A DNA stretch of 64,000 nt. It comes from a virus. The stretch spans positions 1-64,000 of IMG/VR virus record IMGVR_UViG_3300046804_001245; one strand, 5' to 3'. The first letter of the stretch is position 1. Each line of letters begins with the position of its first letter. The notes below the pieces were generated by a model that worked only from the letters and a program-made list of their open reading frames with translations, did not search any database and was not told where the DNA came from. Position numbers and translations under genes: made by a program. Below, piece by piece: positions 42,799 through 50,904 of this stretch.

Positions 42799-44322
42799 TT
42801 GACTGGAACTAAATTATGGAGACTATCATTAGCCGCAATTTTAATGTTTGGCTGGGTTTTTCTTGTTCCATCAAATGCATACGCAACTTGCGTTAACTAT
42901 TTACAGTCACAAACAATAGCAGCCGCCTACGAGGGCGACCCAGCCCCAACAGTCAATACGATGGATACATGCGGCGGCGACGATACATCTTATCAAATTC
43001 CAATAGCTACAACAATAACATTTGACGGTGTACAGTATTCAAATGTATACGCAACAACTAACTCAGTAATTACATTTGGACAGGCAGATAATACGTATTG
43101 GGATTATCCACAAACCCCGTCAATTTCTTTATATTCTATGGATTGGGTTACTGGTTGGTATGGCGCTCCAAATACTTTAGACATATTATATTCAGAAGGC
43201 GGATTTCAATTAAATATGCAGGCTATTCCATTTGGTCAATGGGGGGCTGAGCCAAGCACTATAAATATATTAGTAGCTATTACTAATACTGGAAGTCTTG
43301 CAGTATCATATAGTTATCAAGGACCAGAATATAATAATATGAGAACTGGCGTTAGGCTACATGATGGATCTATTGTGTCTTTAGAAGCATGGGGAGCAAC
43401 ACAGATACAGCCAGGATCTTCTACTCCAACACTAGAGCCAGAGCCAGTTGTTGTTGGACCAACACAAGAACAGTTAGCAGTACAAGAAGAAATGCGTGTT
43501 ACTGCAAATTTAATTGCTAATGCAATTGCTAATGCACAAAATGTAGAGCCTAATCCTGAACCATCGCCTGAGCAAACTCAACCAATCGATCCCACTCCAA
43601 CTCCAACACCTGAAACAACTTCTGAACCAGAACCAACTCCAAGTCCTGAGCCATCGCCCACTGTTGAGCCTTCACCAGAGCCTTCACCTCAGCCAACGGA
43701 TATAGATCCAACCCCAGAGCCAACACCTGAGCCATCTCCAATCGAACTTTCTCCAGAACCATCTCCAGATAATACCACAGAACCAGAAATTGTGGTAGTA
43801 GAGCCAGAAGTAATTACTCCAGAAGATCCACGTTTTCCAGAAGAAGATATTGTAATATTAGTTGAAGATAAAACAGAAAATACAGAAGTGTCTGAAGATA
43901 TGTCCAGGCTACTTGCCGATCTTACAAGCAGCCAAACTCTTGCAACATTAAGTCCAGAACAGAAAGCTGCAGTCGCTTCCACTCTTGGCATTAGGTCTGA
44001 AGAGGTTACGAAAGTAGTGGAATTAGCAAAAACAAATGAGGCAGTAGCAGAAGCATTACAGGAATTTGGAAATAGGGCAAATAAAAATATTGATGCCCCA
44101 ATGCCATATACATTAGCAGATGCTGTAACAGAGGTTCAAACAGAAAAATTTTTGGCGGATCCAATAGGAACATTAACAGATATAGATTTAGAAAAAGTTT
44201 TAGACCCATCAGAATGGGGTAAAGATATGACAGATGACCAAAGAGAAAAAGCACAGGAAGTTGTTATTCCTGTAATTATTGCAAGTAATATTGTGGCAGC
44301 AGCCATGACAAGGAGGAAATAA
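42799..44322 (+). CDS. Secreted, proline/glutamate-rich surface protein
   Basis: A 507-residue protein from TTG 42799, 6 nt after AAGGAG. Signal peptide: basic MTGTKLWRLSL, hydrophobic core, cleavage likely near SNAYA (about residues 26-30). Residues 35-215 look like a beta-sandwich (TTITFDGVQYSNVYATTNSV, WVTGWYGAPN). Residues 250-330 are P/E/T-rich repeats (PEPSPEPSP-like) resembling a wall-spanning linker. The C-terminal part is helical with an AAMTRRK end and a short hydrophobic segment, perhaps a membrane anchor. It lies at the head of the lysis block. It might alter the host surface, act as an adhesin, or be part of lysis. Function unknown. Confidence 0.6.
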   Translation: MTGTKLWRLSLAAILMFGWVFLVPSNAYATCVNYLQSQTIAAAYEGDPAPTVNTMDTCGGDDTSYQIPIATTITFDGVQYSNVYATTNSVITFGQADNTYWDYPQTPSISLYSMDWVTGWYGAPNTLDILYSEGGFQLNMQAIPFGQWGAEPSTINILVAITNTGSLAVSYSYQGPEYNNMRTGVRLHDGSIVSLEAWGATQIQPGSSTPTLEPEPVVVGPTQEQLAVQEEMRVTANLIANAIANAQNVEPNPEPSPEQTQPIDPTPTPTPETTSEPEPTPSPEPSPTVEPSPEPSPQPTDIDPTPEPTPEPSPIELSPEPSPDNTTEPEIVVVEPEVITPEDPRFPEEDIVILVEDKTENTEVSEDMSRLLADLTSSQTLATLSPEQKAAVASTLGIRSEEVTKVVELAKTNEAVAEALQEFGNRANKNIDAPMPYTLADAVTEVQTEKFLADPIGTLTDIDLEKVLDPSEWGKDMTDDQREKAQEVVIPVIIASNIVAAAMTRRK

Positions 44323-44516
44323 TGAAAATAATTAAGGGAATCCTGAATTATGCTTGGGAGGTAATTAAAGAAAGCATTGCCCAAATATTTACCCTACTTG
44401 GATTTTTTATAGCATGGTTAACCCTTACAGGGACAGCCCAGCAAGTTGTAGGTATAGCAACAGTAATTTCTACTGTTATTTGGCTTGCTACCATCCCTCT
44501 TCGAAAAGAAGAATAG
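44322..44516 (+). CDS. Holin-like small membrane protein
   Basis: A 64-residue protein with two hydrophobic segments (residues about 18-37 and 42-58) and a charged C-terminus KEE. It overlaps the previous gene by one base (TAATG). Position before a CHAP endolysin suggests a holin. Confidence 0.55.
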   Translation: MKIIKGILNYAWEVIKESIAQIFTLLGFFIAWLTLTGTAQQVVGIATVISTVIWLATIPLRKEE

Positions 44517-44519
44517 AAA

Positions 44520-44528
44520 TGCTATAAT
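44520..44528 (+). promoter_or_regulatory. Extended -10 before the lipoprotein gene
   Basis: TGCTATAAT at 44520-44528, 6 nt before the ATG at 44535. Leaderless arrangement. Confidence 0.55.
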
Positions 44529-44534
44529 AGAGGC

Positions 44535-44756
44535 ATGAGAAAATTAGGTGCCTCATTAGCTAGTTTGATGCTAGCCCTCACAGTTACATCGTGTAATTTT
44601 GATGGTTCATTCCGTTATGAATGCCAAGACCAATCAAATTGGGAAAAGGCAGAGTGTAATCCTCCAATTTGTGAGACTACTGGAACCTGTTCAAGAGATT
44701 TAGTAGGACAGGAAATATGGGATGAGTACCAAAAGACAAAGGTAAAAAATGGCTAA
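44535..44756 (+). CDS. Small predicted lipoprotein
   Basis: A 73-residue protein with signal peptide MRKLGASLASLMLALTVTSC; the lipobox TVTSC puts the lipid-bearing cysteine at residue 20. The mature part is Cys-rich (CQD, CNPPIC, CETTGTC), suggesting disulfides. By place in the lysis block it could be a spanin-like protein, or it may modify the envelope. No recognised family. Confidence 0.6.
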   Translation: MRKLGASLASLMLALTVTSCNFDGSFRYECQDQSNWEKAECNPPICETTGTCSRDLVGQEIWDEYQKTKVKNG

Positions 44757-45192
44757 AGAAAGATTAACTCCGCAAGATCTTGATGCAAGATTAAAATTCA
44801 TTTTAGGAATTACGCTTGGATCAATTCTATTCCTAACATCAATTGGAATTCTTTACGGATTGTTGTTTGTTACACAACCAATAGGAGCACAGTCAGAAAA
44901 TGACAAGATGTTCTTTAATGTATTGGGAAGCGTTGCAACATTTATTACAGGAACATTGGCGGGTCTACTAATTGGACAGTCTGGTGCAAAAGATATTATG
45001 AAGGCACAGTTAGACAATAAAGAAATGGACGCTAAGAATACTCAGGCGGATAAGAAACTTGAGTCAGAATTAGAAATTAATGAATTGAAAGCAGATGTCG
45101 AAGCAGATGCAGTTAGAGCACGTCTTGCTGCAAAACCTGATGGCCAGATGCCAGCAGAACAACCAATAGATCTAGATTGGGATAAGGACTAA
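44749..45192 (+). CDS. Membrane protein, holin/lysis-associated candidate
   Basis: A 147-residue protein. Two transmembrane segments (residues about 17-42 ending ILYGLLFVTQPIG, and about 58-80 with VATFITGTLAGLLIGQSG) are followed by a long charged coiled-coil tail (KEMDAKNTQADKKLESELEI) to the end. Sits between lipoprotein and endolysin. A two-segment plus coiled-coil layout is common in phage holin-like genes. Confidence 0.55.
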   Translation: MAKERLTPQDLDARLKFILGITLGSILFLTSIGILYGLLFVTQPIGAQSENDKMFFNVLGSVATFITGTLAGLLIGQSGAKDIMKAQLDNKEMDAKNTQADKKLESELEINELKADVEADAVRARLAAKPDGQMPAEQPIDLDWDKD

Positions 45193-45194
45193 TC

Positions 45195-45734
45195 ATGTCA
45201 GATAATTTTCCAGTACCAGCAGAAACACCAAAAGCTCCAAAAGGTAGCGCTGCTCGTTTAATTCAGGTTGCTAAATCTCAGGTTGGATATATTGAGGGTC
45301 CAAAAGACAATGAGACAAAGTATGGTGCGTTCACAAAAGCTAATTTCCAGCCTTGGTGCGGATCTTTTGTAATGTGGTGTGCAGATCAAGCAGGAGTTAA
45401 AGTTCCAAACACCGTGTATACTCCAGGTGGCGCAGCAGCATTTAAAAAGAAAAACGCTTGGATTGACGGAGATCTAGCAGATCCAGAACCAGGAGACATT
45501 GCCTATTTTGATTTCCCTGCAGATGGAGTAGATAGAATTTCTCACGTTGGAATTGTTATTGAAGATAATGAAGACGGAACTGTTTGGTGTGTAGAGGGAA
45601 ATACATCAAGCAATAAAAAAGGTAGTCAAAGAAATGGCGGAGAAGCCTGCAGACAACTCCGTGCATTCAAAAAAAATAGTAAAAAGGTGCCAATTACCAT
45701 AGTAGGATTTGGACGCCCTAAATTTAAAGCATAA
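45195..45734 (+). CDS. CHAP-domain endolysin
   Basis: A 179-residue amidase or endopeptidase. The catalytic triad is visible: C55 in PWCGSFV, H117 in ISHVGIV, and E134 or N136 in VEGNTS. No separate wall-binding domain follows, so binding may be supplied by the C-terminal 30 basic residues. It cleaves host peptidoglycan for release. It follows two holin-like genes. Confidence 0.9.
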   Translation: MSDNFPVPAETPKAPKGSAARLIQVAKSQVGYIEGPKDNETKYGAFTKANFQPWCGSFVMWCADQAGVKVPNTVYTPGGAAAFKKKNAWIDGDLADPEPGDIAYFDFPADGVDRISHVGIVIEDNEDGTVWCVEGNTSSNKKGSQRNGGEACRQLRAFKKNSKKVPITIVGFGRPKFKA

Positions 45735-45877
45735 TGAACACATATAAGGTAAAATTAGAGATTGAAGCAGAAATACAGGCATTCGATGAAAATGACGCTG
45801 TAGATTATTTGAACGATATATTCGGAGTTGATGACGAAGTCAGAAATGTCAAAGTTGTCAGCGTAAAGGAGAAATGA
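45734..45877 (+). CDS. 47-residue acidic protein
   Basis: MNTYKVKLEIEAEIQAFDEN..., with EAEIQAFDENDAVDYLNDIFG. Strand-helix-strand resembling a ferredoxin-like half. The start overlaps the endolysin stop (TAATG) and the end overlaps the next start (ATGA). Function unknown. Confidence 0.55.
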   Translation: MNTYKVKLEIEAEIQAFDENDAVDYLNDIFGVDDEVRNVKVVSVKEK

Positions 45878-46935
45878 TGGCTAAAGAAGGATATTCGCCA
45901 ACGGCAGGAATGAAGTCCGCAGCAAAGCGGGCTATTCGTTGGAAAGAACAGGGTAAAGCAACAGGTGCAGGAACTGCAGTTGGCTGGACTCGTGCTGGAC
46001 AATTAGCTAGAGGTGAAACACTAAGCCTCTCTACTGTTAAGCGCATGTACTCCTTCTTTTCCAGACATGAAGTAGACAAAAAAGGTAAAGATTTTTATAA
46101 TACTTCTAACCCCTCAAATGGGCGGATTATGTGGGACGCATGGGGTGGAGATGCTGGTTTCTCTTGGTCTCGCAAAATTGTAGAAAGAGAAAAGAATATG
46201 AAAAAATCATATGTACAAGAAGACCTAATTGAAGAAATTAAAGATATGCTAACAGATGCAGTAGAGCCATTTGATACTGTTGTTGAAATTGATGACGACG
46301 AAGAAATCAAAAAAGCTTTACGTCCAGAAGTAACTAAAGAACAGCTTGGCATGGTAATTGAACATCTTATGGAAGCAATTGAAGGAATGATTGAAGTGCC
46401 AGAAGAAGAGTCCCCAGACTCAGAGTCTGATGCAGAAACGCCAGAAGCAGAAGACAATGGCGTTCCTCCTGTTGGAGACCCTATGAAGAATGAAATTAAT
46501 TATCCTGTTGCGAAAGTTCATGACGAAGAGGATAAAGAAGAAGTATATAAGTCTGATAATGAAGATGAAGATAAATGGGACAATGAAATGCAAAAGTGCT
46601 GGTCTGGGTATACGCAGGTTGGCATGAAAGAAAAGGGTGGACGTATGGTACCAAATTGTGTACCATCATCCAGCGTTAAGAAATCTTTATTTGCAGATAA
46701 ACTAGATCCATTTGATCTTGTAAAGCGTAAATTTACAGCAGAGCAACGCCGTAGCATGGCAGAAGAAGGCAAGGCCATGCCAGATGGGTCATATCCAATT
46801 GCTAACCGCACAGACCTAATGAATGCAATTCGTTCATGGGGACGTGGCGGAGCAGATCCAAAGGTAAAAGCACATATTAAGCGTCGTGCAAAGGCACTTG
46901 GCGCATCAGATATGATTCCAGAAAACTGGAAATAA
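45877..46935 (+). CDS. Phage virion-associated-type protein with two conserved ends
   Basis: A 352-residue protein (ATG 45877; 45874 also possible). Residues 1-100 contain the phage pattern AAKRAIRWKEQGKATGAGTAVG, then SLSTVKRMYSFFSRHEVDK and PSNGRIMWDAWGGDAGFSWS, known as a conserved N-terminal domain of phage proteins linked to prohead or capsid modules. The centre (about 110-290) is acidic. The last 70 residues (FTAEQRRSMAEEGKAMPDG, then KAHIKRRAKALGASDMIPE) form a second conserved motif. The role is unknown; it may be packaged in the virion. Confidence 0.55.
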   Translation: MAKEGYSPTAGMKSAAKRAIRWKEQGKATGAGTAVGWTRAGQLARGETLSLSTVKRMYSFFSRHEVDKKGKDFYNTSNPSNGRIMWDAWGGDAGFSWSRKIVEREKNMKKSYVQEDLIEEIKDMLTDAVEPFDTVVEIDDDEEIKKALRPEVTKEQLGMVIEHLMEAIEGMIEVPEEESPDSESDAETPEAEDNGVPPVGDPMKNEINYPVAKVHDEEDKEEVYKSDNEDEDKWDNEMQKCWSGYTQVGMKEKGGRMVPNCVPSSSVKKSLFADKLDPFDLVKRKFTAEQRRSMAEEGKAMPDGSYPIANRTDLMNAIRSWGRGGADPKVKAHIKRRAKALGASDMIPENWK

Positions 46936-46938
46936 GTA

Positions 46939-46968
46939 TTGACATAGCCGCAGTAATTCCTGTATAAT
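46939..46968 (+). promoter_or_regulatory. Promoter with an inverted repeat around the -10
   Basis: TTGACA (46939-46944), 18-nt spacer, TATAAT (46963-46968) preceded by TG. CCGCAG in the spacer and CTGCGG downstream (46984-46989) form an inverted repeat, so a dimeric regulator may bind. The leader to ATG 47010 is 41 nt. Confidence 0.65.
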
Positions 46969-47009
46969 ATATATATTGGGATGCTGCGGTTTAGTCTATA
47001 AAAGGGAAA

Positions 47010-47243
47010 ATGTTAAACCTAAATTTACAAGGTGTTGAAATCTTCATAAAAAAAGCGCAGACAGAAAAAATAAATACTTTCTGGGAAAATTATGATCTTT
47101 TAATATGGAATAAAAATATCAACGGATATACAAGCAAAAACGGCATGTTTCGAAAGAATACATGGGGGACGGCAGAAAGAATAGCCGTCAACAATAATGG
47201 TATATGGAAGCTTCCTATAAAGTATGTCAAATATTTTAAATGA
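47010..47243 (+). CDS. Small protein upstream of WhiB
   Basis: A 77-residue, basic and aromatic-rich protein (MLNLNLQGVEIFIKKAQTEK). Pattern recalls HNH-adjacent or homing-type AP2-like short domains (NGYTSKNGMFRKNTWGTAERIAV), but I cannot name a family. First gene of an operon with WhiB; overlaps it by 20 nt. Confidence 0.5.
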   Translation: MLNLNLQGVEIFIKKAQTEKINTFWENYDLLIWNKNINGYTSKNGMFRKNTWGTAERIAVNNNGIWKLPIKYVKYFK

Positions 47244-47535
47244 TTTAGGTGTAGATACAGACGATTTTGACTGGTGGCATCTAGCAGTATGTCGTGGAAT
47301 GGATACAAATCTATTCTATGATAAGTATGAAGTAGACGCCAACATAGCAAAAAATATAGACGACGCATGCTTGTCATGCCCAGTACTTAAAATGTGCTAT
47401 GAATCAGGCATAGAAAAAGCAGAGTATGGAGTATGGGGTGGCGTCTATATGTCATCAGGAGAAATAGATAAATCTAAGAATCTCCACAAAACTCCAGAAA
47501 TTTGGAAGAAACTAAGGAGTAAAGGTGTCGCTTAG
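47224..47535 (+). CDS. WhiB-like iron-sulfur regulator
   Basis: A 103-residue protein. Cysteines C23, C49, C52 and C58 (AVC..., ACLSCPVLKMC) bind the Fe-S cluster; then the GVWGG turn at 69-73 and basic tail follow. WhiB proteins are found in Actinobacteria and their phages, where they change host transcription. This is the clearest host marker in the window. The start overlaps the gene before; the end overlaps the next GTG. Confidence 0.92.
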   Translation: MSNILNDLGVDTDDFDWWHLAVCRGMDTNLFYDKYEVDANIAKNIDDACLSCPVLKMCYESGIEKAEYGVWGGVYMSSGEIDKSKNLHKTPEIWKKLRSKGVA

Positions 47536-47854
47536 CAATAGCAGTCATTTTTATGATAAAGGCCATTTCAAACATGGCATTAATCAATGGACGGGCGAAC
47601 CAAATAAACCAGTATTTTATAATGACGAAATGAAAAAAAAGATCAGAGAGATAAGGCAACCTATGTTGCTCATGATGGATATTGCAATGTACCCAGACTT
47701 TCTAGCGATCAGATTATACGAAGATAATTTTTTACAGTTTGACGGAAGCAAAAAAGAAGAAGTAATTTCTTATGTTGATAAGGTTAAAAAAGTAATAGAA
47801 TCATTTGGTGTAAGATGTGAACTAGAGGGGGTACCAAGTGCAAGAGTATTATGA
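47525..47854 (+). CDS. Unknown protein downstream of WhiB
   Basis: A 109-residue protein from GTG 47525, behind AAGGAG. Beginning MSLSNSSHFYDKGHFKHGIN and ending in a helix-strand pair (VISYVDKVKKVIESFGVRCE). The middle part is a strand-helix pattern. Possibly nucleotide or protein binding; not recognised. Confidence 0.5.
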   Translation: MSLSNSSHFYDKGHFKHGINQWTGEPNKPVFYNDEMKKKIREIRQPMLLMMDIAMYPDFLAIRLYEDNFLQFDGSKKEEVISYVDKVKKVIESFGVRCELEGVPSARVL

Positions 47855-48038
47855 GATAATTAACATTGTATATATATATGAAGAAAGAGTTTACGGAACA
47901 GTGGATAAGCTTGGAGCGTTTGCATCTTTGGTAAAATATAATAAAGACGGAATAGATTGCGAAGTTTTATTAGAAAATGACGAGTTCGCTATAGTAGACG
48001 AAATCGTATTTCATCACGTAGAGGAAGATAATGGATAA
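47838..48038 (+). CDS. Small unknown protein
   Basis: A 66-residue protein, GTG 47838, overlapping its neighbours. Strand-rich (EIINIVYIYEERVYGTVD, GIDCEVLLENDEFAIVDEIVFH), acidic. No family recognised. Confidence 0.5.
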   Translation: MQEYYEIINIVYIYEERVYGTVDKLGAFASLVKYNKDGIDCEVLLENDEFAIVDEIVFHHVEEDNG

Positions 48039-48267
48039 GATATTATGCTATAGCTGTAGCAAGAGCAAGCATAAATTAAATGCAAAGAAGTCCTCTTTGC
48101 TTCCGATTAATTTATTGATGTGCGAGACCTGCATCAATTCTAAATTGGAGCCACGCTGGGTAATTATTTTGGCGGGAAGATCAAATGGCGCCGATCATGT
48201 CAGGGAATTTGTTCTTAAAAAGCGCTATATAGGAAATGAAATATCTGCGTCTGAACTATTAGTTTAG
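48031..48267 (+). CDS. Small zinc-ribbon protein
   Basis: A 78-residue protein with CYSC (residues 6-9) and CETC (31-34) pairs; the second half is FVLKKRYIGNEISASELL. Likely nucleic acid-binding. Similar short proteins recur in this accessory region. Confidence 0.6.
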   Translation: MDKILCYSCSKSKHKLNAKKSSLLPINLLMCETCINSKLEPRWVIILAGRSNGADHVREFVLKKRYIGNEISASELLV

Positions 48268-48280
48268 ACCTATTTAACGG

Positions 48281-48286
48281 TATAAT
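48281..48286 (+). promoter_or_regulatory. -10 box 9 nt before the gene at 48296
   Basis: TATAAT at 48281-48286, preceded by CGG. No ribosome-binding site follows. Fits the leaderless set, though spacing is at the upper end. Confidence 0.5.
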
Positions 48287-48295
48287 TAATCTATT

Positions 48296-48604
48296 ATGGA
48301 TTATACCTCTATTGTTTTGGCTATTTCTGCCGCCGTATTAAGCGGTATGGGTACGGCAATTGTGGCGGGGCTAAAAGAAAATAAAAGGGAAAAAACAAGG
48401 CGGCAAGAGCGGGAACAAGATCATCTTAAATTAGAGGTAAAAGACCTTAAAATTGAATTATATAAGCTTGAAAAAGAGCTGACAGACTGGAAGGATAAAT
48501 ATTATTCCTCTATCCAGGAATTAATCCAGGTTAAATCAGAGCTTGAAAATGCCCTTGTACAATTAAATATAATTGAATTGCAGGATGTAGACTCGGAATA
48601 TTAG
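48296..48604 (+). CDS. Membrane-anchored coiled-coil protein
   Basis: A 102-residue protein. N-terminal transmembrane helix (IVLAISAAVLSGMGTAIVAGL), then a charged linker and a long coiled coil (LEVKDLKIELYKLEKELTDW onwards). Could be a superinfection-exclusion, holin-accessory or host-membrane-targeting protein. No family assigned. Confidence 0.5.
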   Translation: MDYTSIVLAISAAVLSGMGTAIVAGLKENKREKTRRQEREQDHLKLEVKDLKIELYKLEKELTDWKDKYYSSIQELIQVKSELENALVQLNIIELQDVDSEY

Positions 48605-48610
48605 AAATAG

Positions 48611-48616
48611 TACAAT
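48611..48616 (+). promoter_or_regulatory. -10 box 7 nt before the Ntn-hydrolase gene
   Basis: TACAAT at 48611-48616, with 7 nt to ATG 48624. No ribosome-binding site. Leaderless arrangement. Confidence 0.5.
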
Positions 48617-48623
48617 AGGGTAT

Positions 48624-49193
48624 ATGACCTGTATCGTAGCCCTATCTTCTGGGAACAAGGTATTTCTTGGAGGAGATTCTGCCGCATCAGATGAAAAGTC
48701 TGGTTTAATACTTCAAACAACAGATCCTAAAGTTTTTAGAGTGGGACAGTTTGGCGTAGGCTTTGTTGATTCTTTTAGAATGGGACAAATTTTACAATAC
48801 AACTGGACTCCGCCAATTTATAAGCCGACGGCAGGATATAAAAATTTAGATAAATTTATGCGTACTAAGTTTGTTGAATCTGTCAAAGAAGCTTATCAAG
48901 AACACGGATATGGAAGATTTGGTACAAGCGCTGGTGAAGATGGCGATGAAGGTGGAATTATAATTATTGCAGTACAAAATACTGGAAGAATATTTATTAT
49001 GGATGTAGACTATCATGTTGCTGAAGTTGATGTTGAATATCTTGCAGAAGGAAGCGGACAGCAAGTAGCGCTAGGATCTTTATTTTCCACGTCTACAATA
49101 AAGACTCCACGAAAGCGTGTAAGGATGGCTTTAGAGGCATCAGCCAAGTTCATAATGAGCGTAAGAGGCCCCTTTACAATTATAGAGGTCTAG
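48624..49193 (+). CDS. Proteasome beta-like (HslV/Ntn) hydrolase
   Basis: A 189-residue protein. Met1 is followed by Thr2 (MTCIVALSSGNKVFLGGDSA). After Met removal, Thr would be the N-terminal nucleophile: counting from it, Asp is at 17 and Lys at 35 (DPKVF), matching the Thr1-Asp17-Lys33 set of proteasome beta subunits (Lys two residues off). GGDSAAS is the usual turn after strand 2. It is shorter than bacterial PrcB and lacks a propeptide. It may be a self-assembling peptidase of phage origin or a homologue of HslV. Substrate unknown. Very short leader, so likely leaderless. Confidence 0.75.
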   Translation: MTCIVALSSGNKVFLGGDSAASDEKSGLILQTTDPKVFRVGQFGVGFVDSFRMGQILQYNWTPPIYKPTAGYKNLDKFMRTKFVESVKEAYQEHGYGRFGTSAGEDGDEGGIIIIAVQNTGRIFIMDVDYHVAEVDVEYLAEGSGQQVALGSLFSTSTIKTPRKRVRMALEASAKFIMSVRGPFTIIEV

Positions 49194-49196
49194 GAG

Positions 49197-49202
49197 TATA
49201 AT
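49197..49202 (+). promoter_or_regulatory. -10 box 6 nt before the gene at 49209
   Basis: TATAAT at 49197-49202, preceded by GAG and overlapping the end of the previous gene region. Leaderless arrangement. Confidence 0.5.
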
Positions 49203-49208
49203 AGACAT

Positions 49209-49562
49209 ATGAAGTGGCTGAATCGTTTAGCCGCCCTACTGTTTGGATTAATTACAGTAGGATTAATAAGAGACTTCCTAGATAAGCATACTGTTATTGT
49301 ATTTGACAATCAGGAAGAAGATGAAGAGGATGAAGAAGTGGACGACATATTAAATCTTAAACCAGATAACTATGATAATGCCATGGATCTTCGTGGAACG
49401 CCGACTCATGTCTGTGCCTGCGGATGTAACATCTTCAACTTAAAAGTAATTTTTAATGAGAATGAAATCGCAACTTACTTCCTTGACATGGAATGTGCAA
49501 ATTGCGGCAGTCTCGCTACTGCTCCAACGCCAGTAGACTACATAGAAGGATTAGATAATTGA
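49209..49562 (+). CDS. Membrane-anchored protein with zinc ribbon
   Basis: A 117-residue protein. N-terminal hydrophobic helix (NRLAALLFGLITVGLIRDFL), an acidic stretch (NQEEDEEDEEVDD) and a C-terminal zinc ribbon with CACGC and CANC. The layout suggests a membrane-tethered cytoplasmic domain. Function unknown. TTGA overlap with the next gene. Confidence 0.55.
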   Translation: MKWLNRLAALLFGLITVGLIRDFLDKHTVIVFDNQEEDEEDEEVDDILNLKPDNYDNAMDLRGTPTHVCACGCNIFNLKVIFNENEIATYFLDMECANCGSLATAPTPVDYIEGLDN

Positions 49563-49741
49563 GAAAATCAGAAAGACTTAGAATTGCAGAATTAGAAATA
49601 ATTAGACTTACCTACGAAATAGAATATGTAAAAGCCATGTTGTCAGCAATCATTGAGGTTGGCGGAATGAAAGCCCCAGAGATGGATGCTGGAAAATGGT
49701 ACGCAAAGAAACCAAATAGACCAGATATTCCTAACAACTAG
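49559..49741 (+). CDS. Small coiled-coil protein (TTG start)
   Basis: A 60-residue protein starting MRKSERLRIAELEIIRLTYE. TTG 49559 overlaps the preceding TGA. A single amphipathic helix is followed by a proline-rich end (KKPNRPDIPNN). Function unknown. Confidence 0.5.
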   Translation: MRKSERLRIAELEIIRLTYEIEYVKAMLSAIIEVGGMKAPEMDAGKWYAKKPNRPDIPNN

Positions 49742-49743
49742 TA

Positions 49744-49772
49744 TTGACGATCTAGTTGTCATTTAGTAGAAT
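49744..49772 (+). promoter_or_regulatory. Full promoter for the subtilisin-like gene
   Basis: TTGACG (49744-49749), 17-nt spacer, TAGAAT (49767-49772), and 7 nt to ATG 49780. A canonical promoter with a leaderless start. Closely resembles the promoter at 50905. Confidence 0.75.
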
Positions 49773-49779
49773 AGGCAAC

Positions 49780-50697
49780 ATGAATAAAAAACTAATGGCG
49801 GCTGTTGTAGCCTTAATTACAACTATCACATCAATCAATATGGTTCAGGCTAATCAGCCTGCTCCTGCAACGGTGGCAATTCTTGATACAGCTTTGAACG
49901 CAAATTTACCAGTGTTTAAAGATAGAATTGTTTATGAAGTATGTATTTTAGAATGGAATTCATGCCCAAATGGATCTAATTTTATGGAGGGTCCAGGAGC
50001 AGCATATATGCCATTATCACAAATGGTGGCAAATGGCTTTGATCATGGAACTAAAATGGCACATGCATCAGTATCAACTAATCCAAATATTGGAATTGTA
50101 TTCGTAAGGATTGTTGGAGCCACTTCAACTGGCGTAAGACAGATATACAATGAGGAAACTTTTGTTAAGGCTTTAAATTGGGTAAACGCAAACAAGTCTA
50201 AATTTAATATTCAGGCTGTGGCAATCTCTCAAGGACATCATAATTTAGCGCCTTTGGCTAATTATTGCCCAACAACACCAAATACTGTAAGTGCTATATC
50301 AACACTTGATTCGTCAGGAGTACCTGTTTTTATTGCTGCTGGTAATATGCGTGATCAAAAGCGTGTATCTTGGCCAGGTTGTATTAGTCAAGCAGTAACT
50401 GTATCTGCAACTTCAGTTACAGACGGAATTGCAGTTTATTCTAATTACGATTCTAATATCACAGATATGTTTGCTCTTGGTAGATTAAGACTTATTAATC
50501 CTAGTGGATATTTTTTCAACGAAGACGGCACGTCTGTTTCGGTACAAGTTGCAGCAGCAGTTTATGTTGGACTTAAATCAAAATATCCTTCATACACAAA
50601 ACAACAATTATTAGATTTGATTAAATCAAAATCCTACCCAGTAAAAAGTAAAACTATTTCAGGGTATGTTGTAAGCAAGGATATTTTAAATGGCTAA
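49780..50697 (+). CDS. Secreted subtilisin-like serine protease
   Basis: A 305-residue S8-family protease. ATG 49780 (MNKKLMAAVVALITTI) gives a signal peptide with likely cleavage after VQA (about residue 23-24). The triad is in order: D36 in AILDTALN, H89 in GFDHGTKMA, S252 in EDGTSVSVQVAAA, and the oxyanion Asn189 in AAGN. Cys55, Cys62, Cys163 and Cys201 may form disulfides. It has no propeptide of normal length, so activation is unclear. Secretion suggests cleavage of host envelope proteins, or action after lysis. Confidence 0.85.
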   Translation: MNKKLMAAVVALITTITSINMVQANQPAPATVAILDTALNANLPVFKDRIVYEVCILEWNSCPNGSNFMEGPGAAYMPLSQMVANGFDHGTKMAHASVSTNPNIGIVFVRIVGATSTGVRQIYNEETFVKALNWVNANKSKFNIQAVAISQGHHNLAPLANYCPTTPNTVSAISTLDSSGVPVFIAAGNMRDQKRVSWPGCISQAVTVSATSVTDGIAVYSNYDSNITDMFALGRLRLINPSGYFFNEDGTSVSVQVAAAVYVGLKSKYPSYTKQQLLDLIKSKSYPVKSKTISGYVVSKDILNG

Positions 50698-50902
50698 TCA
50701 AGTCACCGTATTAGAAGGAATAATCGGAGACGTTGCAATTGCGTTATATCAGAAATGGTATAACGCAATGCCATTAGAAGAAAGAAATGAAATGGCAGAA
50801 GCAGCGTTGAAGAAAAATGCACAAGAAAGCACATTATTTGTTATCCAAATGTTTATGGATAAATTCAACCAAGCAGCAGAAGAATTAAAAAATCAAGACT
50901 AG
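50690..50902 (+). CDS. Small acidic helical protein
   Basis: A 70-residue protein, MANQVTVLEGIIGDVAIALY, overlapping the protease by 8 nt. Helical throughout with hydrophobic heptads (ALYQKWYNAMPLEERNEMAE). Function unknown. Confidence 0.5.
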   Translation: MANQVTVLEGIIGDVAIALYQKWYNAMPLEERNEMAEAALKKNAQESTLFVIQMFMDKFNQAAEELKNQD

Positions 50903-50904
50903 TA

